A stretch of 64,000 bases of DNA from Laetiporus sulphureus 93-53 (Eukaryota > Basidiomycota > Agaricomycetes > Polyporales > Laetiporaceae): assembly GCF_001632365.1 (NCBI RefSeq), contig NW_024468512.1, positions 205,162 through 269,161 on the forward strand. The letters run 5' to 3'. Below are positions 48,955-60,805 of this stretch, in pieces (within the stretch, counting starts at the first letter, position 1; each line of letters starts with the position of its first letter). The position numbers and the translations under genes were made by a program. Under the pieces are notes generated by a model. It saw only the letters and a program-made list of their open reading frames with translations. It had not been told where the DNA came from and did not search any database.

Positions 48955-51900
48955 ATGGCTAGACCGTGCGTACTCCTCGATGAGCCTGAGTCTAAGTACT
49001 CACACTAATCAGATATCTCAGCCGCGTCGAGTTTAGCGAAGAAGATGATCTGCGCATCGTCCAATTCCTTGCCAAGTACACGCCGGACGGGAGGGATAGA
49101 AGCGGTAATGCAATCTGGCTGTCGTTACGCAACAATGTGGGTATATGCTGCGATACACCGTGCTCATGTTCATTTTTACTCATTTCTGAAAAGCCGAGGA
49201 AGTGGCCGTGGTGTGAACGACATTCGTGGCAGTCATGGCGCAACCGTTATTGCAAGAATCGGGACCGATTCGACGTTCTCGTTAGAAAGTGGCTTAAGCG
49301 ATATGATGTCGAGCCGGGCATCCTGCCCCCTACAACATCGGATGTTCGAACGCGCATCCAGTTCAGTGCTCAGGACGATAACTTCCTGGAACAATACCTG
49401 GCGAAGTATAGTATAAGTAGCCAGGGTCGCCTCGGAAACAAGTTATATACGACGCTGGTGGCAAATGTAAGTCAACCCCCTTCATGCTTAGAGTGTGCCT
49501 CACTGTTCTCAGGAGAAACAGAAGTGGCCTTGGGCGAAGCGCCATCCAGCTTCGGCCTGGCGTGAGCGATATAAAAACAATCGTGAACACTTCGACGAGC
49601 TCATTGCAGACAGGCAGAAGGATAATCCTCCTGTCGAGAATTTGCAAACTCCAGCCCGTGTACCGAGGAAACGGGTGCGTAGACGAGTGCAAGAGGAGGA
49701 AGAGGAAGACGAAGCAGATGGTCAGGAAGAGCAGGCCCCTGCTGAGCATCCACGAACCACGGAGAAAGTCGATGAGCAAGGACAGGCCGTGAACATGGTC
49801 ATCCAAGAGGATGATGAGCGGGAAGAGAGGGAGGAGAGCGAGCAGGAAAGCGGTCCTTCAGACAAGAAGGGCAAAGGCAAGGAAAAGCGTAAGCGCAGTA
49901 ACGGTAGTGCAACCGCGATTGCGATGGAGCCAGAACGCAAACGTAGGCGTGTAGAAGGGCCCGCGGACGATGCTCACGAGGAAGTGACGGAACCAACTCC
50001 TACGCCGAATGATCCTGTGTTTCGGCCCCAGAAGGAACATGAGCATGCCCCTGGGCCGTTGCAGAGAGCCAAGGTGCTCCCTGCAAACCAACAGGCGGCT
50101 GCCAGCGCGCAGGCAACCAGTTGGGTGGGCGGAGGTAACCGAGCAGAGCGTGAAACTCAGCTCACGAACCCTCCACCTTCGGACGATTATCAAGGAGACA
50201 TATTCGCAAAGCGGAACGAGGAGGATGTGGAGGATGTGGAGGATGTGGAAGATGAGGAAGAGGAGGTGGATCAGCTCGATTCCGCGTCTCCATCGCCAAA
50301 GCCTGATGGTGGCGAACAGAAGATGGATGTGGATGTGGATATGGAGTTGCCACGATCAAACGTCAAGGACGATGGATCCGAAGCTCGGTATGTGAGAACC
50401 ACTCATTGTATCCGGGTTGTCCGTGCTCAAATCACACACTCTGTCATAGACAGGCCCATCATTTGGCGACACCATTACCCTTTGGGGCTGATGTTGATCA
50501 GGATCTCACACCCAATGGGAGGCTTTATCCCAAGGTTCCCTCTCCACCCGGCCCTGTCGGTGGTGATTCCTCTCTGCCTGACGGATATCCCAGACCCGCA
50601 ATGTCGACGCCTGTGAGACAAGGACACTGGCTGAACTTTTCTGTCGTGTCTCAAGTACTCCCTTCTCTGCTTTGGTCGCAGAAAGCGCCCGCTAAGACAG
50701 CCCAGGGGCCTACGCCGCCTACCAGCCACACGGAAACTCCCTTGGCAACCCCGACCGCTGCGACAAAACGCGTTCCTGTTCATACTAACGGCGCCGACAA
50801 ACATGCACAGTCTGCAATACCTGACGGCAATCATGAAAAGTCGACTGATATGCCGGCAGAGACGATTCTCCCGTCTGCTAGCATGGCAGTCCAGCCGAAC
50901 TCTGAGGCAGGCCCGTCAACAGCAATCGCTCCGGCATCCCGTATCCACATGCCACGCCCGTCTCTGATAGAGCACGAGTCGGAATTCTTCCAGTCAGATA
51001 CGCCGAGCCCCTCGTCCAAGCCAAACAAAGAGAACAGTCCTATGCGGATGAAGCGCAGGAAAGCACCCGTGCAGCTTGAACAGGGCGCATTCAATTCTGC
51101 GTTCACCAATAACAAAGGCAGGCGCCGTCTGGATGGGCTAGGGAGACGTCCTCGCGTGAGTGGAGTGGAGGCCGATATGGAGGAGGAGATGGAGGAGAAC
51201 GATGAGGGATTAGTGGATGACATTGAATGGCCGCCCAGACGCCGAAAAGACAAAGGAAAGGGAAAGCAGAGGGAGGCGGGAACTTTCGGTGCCTTGTCAG
51301 AAGCTGTTAAGCCGGAGACAGACGCGCGAGATGTTCAGCCGTCTGCATCAACGAGCAACGCCCCTGCAACCATGCATCATCCATTCAGTCAGTTCTCTCA
51401 GCCGGAAGAAGCGAGTCATGTCATGCAACAGTTCCGGCCTCGTCAACATCATCCATTTAGCCAAGCCACTCAGCCAGTTGCAGGCCCTTCGCATATACCG
51501 CCTACCTCTTTCATTGATGAGGGTGAAGCAATCAGCGTCTCTACGCTGTCGAGGATCCAGATAGCCAAGGACCCGAGGATTCAAGCAATCGTGCGAAAGA
51601 GTACTCACCTTTTGCAGTCTGACACGGTGAACGTGGGACAAGGAATGAGTCACGATCGACTGGAGCCAACACCATCGACCATTGGAACTGTGCGAACGGA
51701 GGAACCCGTTGTCCGCCCGGTCCTCGTCCCTTTCAGGCTGCCGGAGTTGGAGAAAGCTCGCACTGAACGGCGTTTTTCCGCTGGTGAGGCACCGAAGAAT
51801 TCGCAGGCAGACGAGCTCCGCAACATCAGGCCTGAGCAGAGACAGATTGTCGCCAAGAGCAACGGAAAACAGCCTCTTATTGACGGGCATCATCCTGGAC

Positions 51901-52979
51901 TGGTCAACAGGCGACATACCATGGGGCCTCCCGTTGATGTATTCGAGATCACGGCAGAAGAGGCGATTGAGGTTCCGCACTTGGATGTGAGGCGCATCAG
52001 CATGAAACGGGACCGACGTTCGATGCCATCATTGCTTCCAGAGCGCATGCTTGAGCGCAACGTGGATGATTTCGAAGTGACGAACAGGTCGCGACAAATA
52101 CGGACAAGAAGCTCCACCAATCACTTGGCCACCAATGTGCCGTCCAACGAGCCTCCTGACCAGCTCAGCGACGCCGATGAATCACTGATGCTTAGTCTAG
52201 CAGAGAAAGAGCTTCGTAGGTTGGGGATGGAGTCCGCGATACAGACAATGTCGGATAATCACGGCTTCAACCCGAACGTCGTGCGCGCTGTCTTCGACAG
52301 GACTGGATCTCTTAGGAAGACGGACAATGTGCTGCGTCGGATGCGTGAAGCTGCGGACCGTGTCGCTGACATCATGATCGACGATGCTGATTCAGAAGAG
52401 GATGCCAGCACTTCAAGGCGATCACGACAACGCAGGCCTTCGTTCCAGGGAAAGGAACACGAAGCGCCACTACGATCTTCTCACATGCGGAATTCTTCTA
52501 TTCTGCAACATGAGCGGATGGATCTTGATGGCAATGATGAGGAGCTGGAAACGGTATGCTCACCCCCGAAGCAGTCCAGAGCCGGGCAGTTTGCGAGGCT
52601 AGTTCGAGAAGGAAGAGAGGAAGAAGCTTTTTTCAGGGAAGCTAGCGGGATTTTGGGGACCACTCCTCTCCAGAGACCTGCGGGGAACGGCGATGGACCT
52701 TCCAATTGGCAAGAGCGGTCCCGTTTAACTACGAGTCCAACGCACAAGGCATACCGTGGGCATTTCAGTCGCAGCGGAAGCCCAATTTTTGAGGAACGTC
52801 GGCATGATCACCATCTGGAGACTCCGTCACAACAGTCGTCAGCCAACGTGCAAGCATTGACCGAGGCGTTGAAGCAAGGGAAACTCGGTAAACTCGATGA
52901 GTTGAATGAGAAGGTGGGATCCAAGGGCATGCAGATCCTATTTGGGGCGATGTTTCGCAGAATGCTCGATGATTCATGA
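48955..52979 (+). CDS. Rap1-type protein with two tandem Myb domains
   Basis: Predicted exons 48955-48965 (11 nt), 49013-49136, 49194-49466, 49513-50387 and 50450-52979; 1270 aa. Two Rap1-type Myb repeats are present: residues about 5-75 (RVEFSEEDDLRIVQFLAKY, then WPWCERHSWQSWRNRY) and about 98-165 (RIQFSAQDDNFLEQYLAKY, then WPWAKRHPASAWRERY). Introns interrupt both repeats at corresponding places, indicating internal duplication. No BRCT is visible. The rest is acidic/basic low complexity (a VED triplet run near 50220-50260) and Ser/Pro-rich, with one likely folded helical segment near residues 990-1060 (LAEKELRRLGMESAIQTM, FNPNVVRAVFDRTGSLRK). Probably nuclear, chromatin- or telomere-associated; role inferred. 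Confidence 0.84.
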
Positions 52980-53135
52980 GTCTCTCTGTTCTGTACTTTT
53001 AGCTCAATGTATTGTTGTACTTCATCTTCGGCAATCGCAACTCTTATCTTCGTCACAGTTAAACAGTCCGAGTGACAACATTGTTAACCCAGTACGAGAC
53101 AACTACAAAGCTCCGCGATAGTACCAAGCGTAAGG

Positions 53136-56100
53136 CTAGTAGAGTTTTACAGAGAAGTCTTGGTCGAACGGAAGATTGATCGGAACAGTGAAGACTTTAC
53201 GGACTGAATCGTGAGTCCCTGAAACAGCATCCTGCCCATTAACCTGTACAGATCCTGGAGCTTTGTCGATACCCAGGAACAGCACACTCGACACATTCAC
53301 GCAAGTTTCATACCCAAAGGTGCCTGCGACAGTGAGTGTGCCGTTCTTGTACGCCATACTTACTTCTGTTGTGGCATTTGGCGTGATCGAGACACCGTCA
53401 TCCATGTACAGGGTCCCCCACGCTTCGCCGTTAAACCCCGGTGCTACCACCAGGTCAAAGTTCTCCTTTCGGAGGGCAGTAGTGGTCATGGCACCCTGCG
53501 CACGAAGGGGTAAGACGGCACCGCCACGTATATGAATCGATATCGAGGTCAAGTTGACGTTGTGGACCTCGACGTAGCTTGCGTTGCCTTGGACCGGCTC
53601 GTACGTCAGGAAGTCGTAAAAGACGTCGTCGGGGAGATAGATGCTGACAGACGTCGCGTTTTCCTCAGTAACAGGTGAAACCAGGATGAAGTCGCCGTAA
53701 AGGAACTGCAGATCAATGCCGAATGTATTCTCGTCCTGAGGGTACTTGTACCACAGGGGGTGAAGAATCGGCGTGCCATCGAGATGATCCTGATGGAAGG
53801 CCGTGTAAATGTAGTCCATCAAGCGGTATCTGAGCCAGATAATTAGCCCATGACCCTGGAAAGACAACTACTGTCGCATACCTCATATCAAGAGCATTCT
53901 TTGCAGCCTGTGCCACGGTTGGCCAGCGATAGAACTCTTGATTGATGGTCCCCACGGTGTTGTGCTGCCAATCGCGGAAGGGTCAGTCTCACTTTCTGAA
54001 CGAGTTGTATTCATGGCTCACGTTGCGCATGAACGGGTAGAATGCGCCAAGCATGGCCCATCGCGCGCACAACGGCTCCGTGGTGTTATCGGCTGATTCC
54101 TGACTTCAGCAACGTTCCAGTTATGCGACGACGGGGCAACCCACCATATCCACAAATATCGGCACCGACCATCGGTACATGGAATATACTCGCCATGCTG
54201 AGAATACCCGCGATCGAGTTTTGGTAATGCTCCCAATCGCTCAGGTTATCGCCGAGCCATTTCTGCACTTTTGTCCCGGCTCCAGCAAACGTCGAACGCG
54301 TTACAACAAGCGTGCGCAGGCCGGGTCGGCGCGCCAGCATGGCATTGTGCGTGACCGCTGACATCATCGTTCCGAAGAGGTTGTCTAAGAAACAGTATGC
54401 ATGATGGGTGCCAGTGCATTTGGATCTAATGAGAAGGTACGTACGAGTGTCGTACTCGATCAAACCGTTAGCATGCTTCGCATTGGTCTAGATCACAATG
54501 CGTTGAGGCTTAGATGACAGTCCTAAAGGACACAGGTACTCACATACGCCGTCTTGTCAGATAATACGCCCGCAGCATTCTGGATCATATACGGAGGGTT
54601 GAGCACGTTTTCCCTACTATCATACTGCCTCTTCGTCAGCAATGTGTCCGAACTTGAATTAACGAATATCGGAGTGTTAGGGTCTGGGGGCAGCGTGGTG
54701 CGCGCTGGAGGATCATCACCCTCTCTTGCCTGTGCGAAGGGATCATTGCATGGGAAGACGCAGAACTATGCTCAAAATCAATCATTACATTCGTATGAAA
54801 GTGCTGCAGTGGGCGTACGCTCGATGGCTCGTTCATGTCGATCCATGCACCGTCAATGTCCAGGCCGTTCTCGGGATTGTAGAATAGCTGAAACTCGTTC
54901 GTCCAGAAGCTATGATGCCATCAGAATCTCGCATATAGGGACATCATAAACCTTAACTCACTATTGCGCCAATGGACTGAACCAATCTGCAGTGGATTGA
55001 GATTAATGGTTTACGCCTCTCTGATAATCGTGGAAGGCCTACCGGGGAAGACAGTCACACCTATCCCAAGCCATTTGCACGTTAATAAGTCTCTCATGGC
55101 GGTGAGGGGACTCAAATGTACCAGGCCACACGACTCCCAAGAAATAGCTGCCATTCTCTGCCTTCAACCAAACATCATCTGTCGAACCGCGATCGAATGT
55201 CCTGTAGCCCTCGTCGGGCGCGTACGCGATAGCAGGGTCGTTCATGAGAACTGTCGGACATGTATCGATCGAGCGGTTCAGCGACATTGAGTAAACTTAC
55301 TGTAGTGTTGATCGTGTGTATGCAGGTAATCAATGATTTCGCGCATTCTCGGCAAAGGGAAGTAGTCAGGATCGACAGTAAAAATGCGGCGATTATACAT
55401 GTAGTCTGCAAGACCGGTGAGAACAGCTTGTTTAGAGCATTATAGAAGGAGCACTCACCAATGTCGGTCCACATTGTCTCAAGAGGTATTTCAGCAAGCG
55501 AATAGTTGGTGATCACGCCTGCGACCTCCACAAAGTCTGCGCGACAAGCCTTAAGCCTGTGAGATGACGGGCAACTACAAAGATGCGTACCAGTGTATCC
55601 ATAGCGGCATTGATGCAGACCGAAGGACCAGTACGGCACCTCAGCAGGCGTGCCGACCACTTCGGCATACTGCCTGACTACCTCGGTCGGATCGGTCTCA
55701 CTGCCAGCAAGGAAATAGAAATCCAGGACGCCTCCGATCACATTGTATTCCAGCGTCGTCCCATCCTCCTCTGTGGTGTTGATCTTGATATCCATGCCGT
55801 TCGAATTCAGTAGGAACACTCCATGTGTCCCCGTAAGGCGATGCTCGAAGTAGATGGGGTGATTTCCGTAGAGGTTTGTGCCGTTCGGGACGCCATACGC
55901 ATCGCGCGACCACAGGGTACGCGTAAGGTTGTCTGTGGGAAGACGGAAGTTCTCCGTGCTCTCTCCGAGACCGTATATGTTCGCATTGTCAGGTAGACTT
56001 GTCTTTACTCGGAGATACTGAGGCTCGTAAATGAGGGGGTAAGACGCGGTGGAGAAGAGCACTTCGGACGTGGACTTGCGATAGATAGAGAACTGGAAAG

Positions 56101-56516
56101 GTGAAACTGTGTAATTGAAGCCGATGAGCGCGCTTTCCGAGGTCGTGGATGCATTGGCAGTTGGACGAGGCAGCACGGACTCAGGCACCTCGTATCGCGG
56201 TGATGTCTGGTCAGTAATCTTGACGTGTATGCGCGTGTCTGTGAGATGTTTGTGTTCACACATAGCATCGATTACATGATGTGCGCATTCACTCACTGGT
56301 CTCATATGTCACCTCAAGCAGCAACTGCTCGATGTCCGGCCCAAAAGCGTTGCACACACCAGCCAGGAGGAGATTTGCTGTTAGCGTACTGCTGTTAGTC
56401 AGTACGTTCGTTGCCTTGTATCCCGGACATGCATCAAGGACGCTTTCGCTGACAAGCTGGCCATATGCACAGCTGAGCGCGGCGAACACTATCAACGCAT
56501 GCGACACGCGTCCCAT
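53136..56516 (-). CDS. Secreted GH31 alpha-glucosidase
   Basis: Fourteen predicted exons (minus): 56297-56516, 55591-56238, 55459-55536, 55301-55405, 55122-55250, 55043-55060, 54962-54986, 54819-54909, 54544-54765, 54445-54487, 54145-54384, 54022-54092, 53882-53964, 53136-53829; 888 aa. [20 protein letters not shown] is a signal peptide. GH31 landmarks: [28 protein letters not shown], nucleophile Asp in [21 protein letters not shown] (acid/base region), [19 protein letters not shown] and [12 protein letters not shown]. Many NxT/S sites fit secretion. It hydrolyses terminal alpha-glucosides (maltose, starch fragments). Exons of 18 and 25 nt occur. The 54093-54144 intron was placed at the GTGGGT donor because it alone keeps phase with a normal length. 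Confidence 0.94.
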
Positions 56517-57950
56517 GGTGGGGAGAGAAGAGAAGAGACTCCTGAGCAATGCCGTACATCGTAGCAAGTATTTATGCATATGAAGCAGGCACGGCACGGC
56601 TTGCCCGCAATTCACAAGCAGACATCATCCTCACGGTGGTCAGTTGATCTCGACGAGTACCTCCCTCCCCATGTGACACCGGGCGCATACCGTTCATGCG
56701 CTATTCGGAGCAAGTGAAGCAGGATGTTGCTCTTTTGGAGTCTAGGGATCCGTTGTGGCTGAAATTGGTCCAGTCACTGGCTATAGCTGTTTTCCGCGGA
56801 TCGTGCAACGTTCGCTGATCACAAAAGTGCCAATACAAGCTCGAAAAGACCTTCGACGTAACACTGCGAGTGAGAAATTTAGCGCGGTACTTGACAGCCG
56901 CTTGTATATAATAAAAGTGAATAAGCGCCCATGGTGGCTGCTGATCGTTACGATCCATGACGCTAAAAACTACCACGGAATACGGCAATCTCATGTACAA
57001 ATCAACCACAGGTGGTCGCTTCCGATATTCGGAATGCAGAATGCAGACATGATAGTGAAAAGCACGAGGCCGATATTTGCAATGCAGTCGGTGACATTTC
57101 GACATCCGGCGAGGCGCTCTGTGACAGCTGAGCGACTCGTTTACATGAGACCGCATTACCGTCTTATAGGCATACCGCTCTTTGCGAGCATGCCCTGCAA
57201 TACGTACTAGACTTATAGATTCAGACTCGGACTACAGCATTGGGAAAACGCAACGGCATAGTGACAAACGACTTCGCACAGAACCAGTACAAGGCACTGA
57301 GTTCTCTTTAAGTTCTATCCAAGAACAAGTCTCAGGTGTCCGACACAAGGCCCGCCAGCCCATCGCTGGTATATAGAAGAACCTCATCAGCTTTAGGGCA
57401 ACGAGAAGGACTCAGCTTGAACTATTACCATTGAAGCCTAACCACGAGGTTCGCTGAACTGTCATCAAGCGAAGATCGGCCCAACATCAAATGAGCATAG
57501 TTTCGGCCTGCGTACGAATATATACAGAAGAGGATGCTGTGGAGCATTTACTATGCGTTATTTCGTTCGTAGTCCTTGCAAACGGGTGAGGACCTACGTG
57601 GAAGAACATAAGCATTTGTAAATATCTTTCGACGTCGGCGGCCCACAACATAAGAGGCGAGAAAGTAGTACCAGAGCGATGCTATCTCATGCCGATAAGT
57701 GGATATACACCTCGCCCAACAGGTATGGCATTTGAAGCGTTGAGAATTGACCTCGAAGAATAGCGACCTGGAGAATGAACCGGGGTGAGGTCGAACCGAC
57801 CTCATCGTGAGGCCCAGCAGTCGAGGAGGTTGGTTTCTGTGTACGCCACAAGGGAAAGCGAAGGATGCCCGGTTCGACGCGTGAACGGGTACTCTTTCCC
57901 CGCTACCGATGCATGGGAAAACTGGGCACGCAAGACATGCACATCAATAC
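56517..57950. other. 1.4-kb gene-poor stretch
   Basis: GH31 promoter at its left end (TATA-like GCATAAATAC, minus, about 50 bp upstream). Otherwise only short ORFs. A perfect inverted repeat with 8-bp arms and a 3-nt loop lies at 57786-57804 (TGAGGTCG / CGACCTCA). Confidence 0.5.
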
Positions 57951-58116
57951 GGCCACTGGCCATACGCCGTCGACAGTGGCCGTGTCTGTGGCCCGGCCAC
58001 AGAGGAAGAAAATTAAGCCAGCCAATCAAATGTGGGAGCTGGCCGCAGATGCCGCAAACCAGAGGCCACGGTTCGTGTGGCCAAGGCCATGGTGGCTTCC
58101 TCCTCAGGATATAAAA
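57951..58116 (+). promoter_or_regulatory. Promoter with nine TGGCC/GGCCA sites, CCAAT and TATA box
   Basis: TGGCC or GGCCA occurs at 57951, 57957, 57977, 57989, 57995, 58040, 58064, 58078 and 58085, three of them as back-to-back pairs; TCTGTGGCC-C-GGCCACAGA (57985-58003) is a perfect hairpin or dimer site. CCAAT is at 58022-58026 and TATAAAA at 58110-58116. All elements face the ATG at 58233. Confidence 0.6.
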
Positions 58117-58232
58117 GGGCGCCCGGATCGCGTTTGCCACCATCATCACAACACCCATCCTCGACGCGTTTTCGACGAGACTCGACGAGCAACTCATCTT
58201 TCCATCGCGCCTTCTTGCTGAAACTATCAAGG

Positions 58233-58364
58233 ATGTCTCGCGGTCGCCGCGGGCTAGCACAGCAAGCCTCTGCCATGGACGCGAACCAAGTCATTAAACC
58301 TATCGGTCCGATAGAGATTAACAACCTAGTCGTCGCTCGGACGACAGAGTACCCCCGCGCGTAG
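58233..58364 (+). CDS. Short ORF (43 codons) behind a strong promoter
   Basis: Starts MSRGRRGLAQQASAMDANQV and continues with IKPIGPIEINNLVVARTTEY before TAG. It begins 118 bp after a TATA box, with a CA-rich leader between, so it is the expected first ORF of the transcript. It may be a real short peptide, the first exon of a gene whose splicing I could not resolve, or the stump of a frameshifted gene (another frame continues with QQGSSTYWYHTG). No family recognised. Confidence 0.35.
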   Translation: MSRGRRGLAQQASAMDANQVIKPIGPIEINNLVVARTTEYPRA

Positions 58365-60193
58365 CCTCCGTGCAGCAGGGCTCCAGCACCTACTGGTACC
58401 ATACAGGCTAACGGGAGAAGATACCGCCACCCGCCTTCTCTCAGCCCATCCCGCGTCCTAGACAACATGGGCTCTGATGCGCGACACGACGCGGTGTGAC
58501 TTCATCCGCGCCGCGACAACCTCCGGCGTATAGTGAGGTGGCGCACTCACAGAGTTCGTGATCAACACACACCGGGCAAGGGCAAGGGCAAGGGCACCGG
58601 GTGTTGAGCGTGAGAGCCGCATTCAGGACCTGCAAAGGGAGACGAAGCGCTGGGATCCGGTGAAGCTAGTGAACATGGCGAGCTTCTTGCGAATACAGTG
58701 CACTTTGGCACTCACCGCAAGTCGTGCTCAAGCACCCCATCGCCCATCGCTGCAGCCCGGTATGGTGGCGCGAAGAGCACTTGTGAGGGACAAGGGCGGA
58801 AGCTGGAGAGGGTACGGAGCACCAGCTAATAGCAGCTGGGTGAGGGAGGTGAAAGGGGCGCGTCTCCGATAGCATGCAGGGCTGAGGGAGCTAAGGGTAC
58901 TGGGGAGGTTCACTGCAGAGCACCAGCTAATAGCATATACAAGACTTACGAGTCAATCGTTCCTTACAATATGACCATCATCACCTCTCGGACATATTGA
59001 GCCAGTGAATCAGGGAGACCCATAGCATCTAATCTCATGAGAGATGTGTCTATGTTTGAAGTTAGATATATGAGACGTTGCCACAGCATTCCTCGGATAA
59101 AGACAGTCTTCACCTGTGTTTGCGATGCATTTATGGCGAAGTATCCGTGGCAGAGGCTGTCTTTTGCTCATCCATCCTGGAGGCTGGCGCTGGCTCGGAG
59201 GACCACGGAGTGGGGAGTGGAGAAATGCGACAAACGAAATGAGCGATCAGACGCGATCACTGATGTGGTTGGCTGCAGCCAGGAGAGGAGGTTTCAATCC
59301 CTATTTATCCGCCTTCCACAGAGCTCGCAGACAGCATGTTTCATTGTGAGACATCCGCGCAGCGCGGCAGGGTTTCATGCGATCCCAGGCCCTTTGAGCA
59401 GCGAATGAGCGAAGACGATATGATGAAAGTCGAACTGGCCGACGATGACAGCCGACTATGAATCATGAGACGTTAAGAGCACGGAGGAAGGCAAAGAAAG
59501 GTCGGCGTCCTAAGCAGTCCCAGGTAAGGTTGCCTTTCATGCGACTACGTCGTCAGCGGTAGCCTTCCTGCTGGAGTCTCTTGCAGTAAGTGCCAGCAAA
59601 AGCGATGACTTTAATGTTCACTGACATACAGAGATGTCTCCACATTGGATCACAGAGTAGATCAAGGAAAACACAAGCTGTCTGAGCTACAGCACCGCAG
59701 CTGAGAGTCGGCGCAGACATCGCAGACAAAAGTTGGGCATCCAGCGCACGGAAAGAGGGCGGGCGTCTACTGTACTATCTTAGCAGAACGCGTTCTCAGG
59801 ACACTTTGTTCAGGACATCTTGCATCCTTCATCTCATCCTCCTCTTTCGCCCTATGTTGACCCGCAATGTCCTCTCATGGTCCCCGATTACATTTATCTT
59901 ATTCGCCTGCTTGCGACATGATTCTTTCTCGTCTGGCTAGTCAGCATTTTGTGCTCTTGCTGGGAGGCTGGTGCTTGAGCTTGAACTTCGAGTACGCAAC
60001 GTCGTCCTGCGCCATGAATTAAGCCACGTGTCAAGTACCAGCTTGAAATAACGTTTGCTACGTATGTCTACATTGCATTTGAATCCAAGTCCTGTATCAG
60101 TCCGCTAGTCTGACAACATCTCTGAGTCCGTTACTCGCTCTGTAGAGTCCGTATATCTCCGAGTCCGTACCTGTCTCTTGAGTGCCCAAAGCC
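58365..60193. other. Gene-poor stretch with small repeats
   Basis: No supported gene. Contains a (CAAGGG)3-type run near 58567-58590 framed by ACCGGG/CCGGGT, an 18-bp direct repeat (GAGCACCAGCTAATAGCA at 58817-58834 and 58918-58935), and three GAGTCCGT copies at 60124, 60145 and 60161. Confidence 0.5.
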
Positions 60194-60805
60194 TTACCTT
60201 GAACCCTCAACCACGCTCTCCAAACCTTCACTCTTTCCGACGTCAAAGGCCAACGCCAAACTCCATGACACATCCTTCCCTTCCTTAGCTTCCCGTGATG
60301 CTTGGAGTTCTTCTCCAAGTCTTTGACCACTCTCCCCAACCTCATCCCTTCTTCGCCCTCCTAGGCGAGCCGATGGAAGCCGAGGAGGTCCTCGACGTGA
60401 TGACTGCGAGAATGGACGACTGCGTAATGGGCGATGAATGTGAGTGTCCTCATAAAATATGAGTTTGATTGCGGAAACATACCCAGCGTATCCTCCCAGA
60501 TCACCACCAATAAATAAGGATAAGAGAGCCGTGAGACAGAGGAACCGAATAGCTTGCGAAAGCAGAGCGGACCGGCCGCTGTAGCGAGGAACCGTAAGAC
60601 CCAGGAGACGACGATTGACCCAGATGAAGAAACGATGGACGAGCCGCCGCGTTGATAGCGAGAGACATAAGACCCAGAATACAGCAGCTGACCCAAGGAA
60701 GATATGACGATGTATATCCGACGTCGCGAGGATGCCGGGGCTTTTGCAGTTTTCCACGAGAGTGTCAGTCGGAAATCGTAGTGAACGAACAGCAATACTG
60801 ACCAA
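60194..60805 (-). CDS. Possible membrane protein, weak support
   Basis: A 203-codon open frame (start not certain, as the frame opens at a non-ATG codon near 60805). It has two hydrophobic stretches (FLGSAAVFWVLCLSLS and FLCLTALLSLFIGGDLGGYA) separated by a basic loop, then a charged tail. An overlapping ORF in another frame of the same strand is almost as long, codon evidence is weak, and no family is recognised. Introns and upstream exons may be missing. Confidence 0.28.
   Translation of the reverse strand: MVSIAVRSLRFPTDTLVENCKSPGILATSDIHRHIFLGSAAVFWVLCLSLSTRRLVHRFFIWVNRRLLGLTVPRYSGRSALLSQAIRFLCLTALLSLFIGGDLGGYAGYVSAIKLIFYEDTHIHRPLRSRPFSQSSRRGPPRLPSARLGGRRRDEVGESGQRLGEELQASREAKEGKDVSWSLALAFDVGKSEGLESVVEGSR

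Noticed and set aside
50220..50260. GAGGATGTG repeat as a possible minisatellite locus
   Set aside because: It is an in-frame acidic VED run within the two-Myb protein, ordinary coding low complexity.
57786..57804. Possible tRNA T-arm (GGTTCGA within a perfect hairpin)
   Set aside because: No acceptor, D or anticodon arms could be paired around it on either strand.
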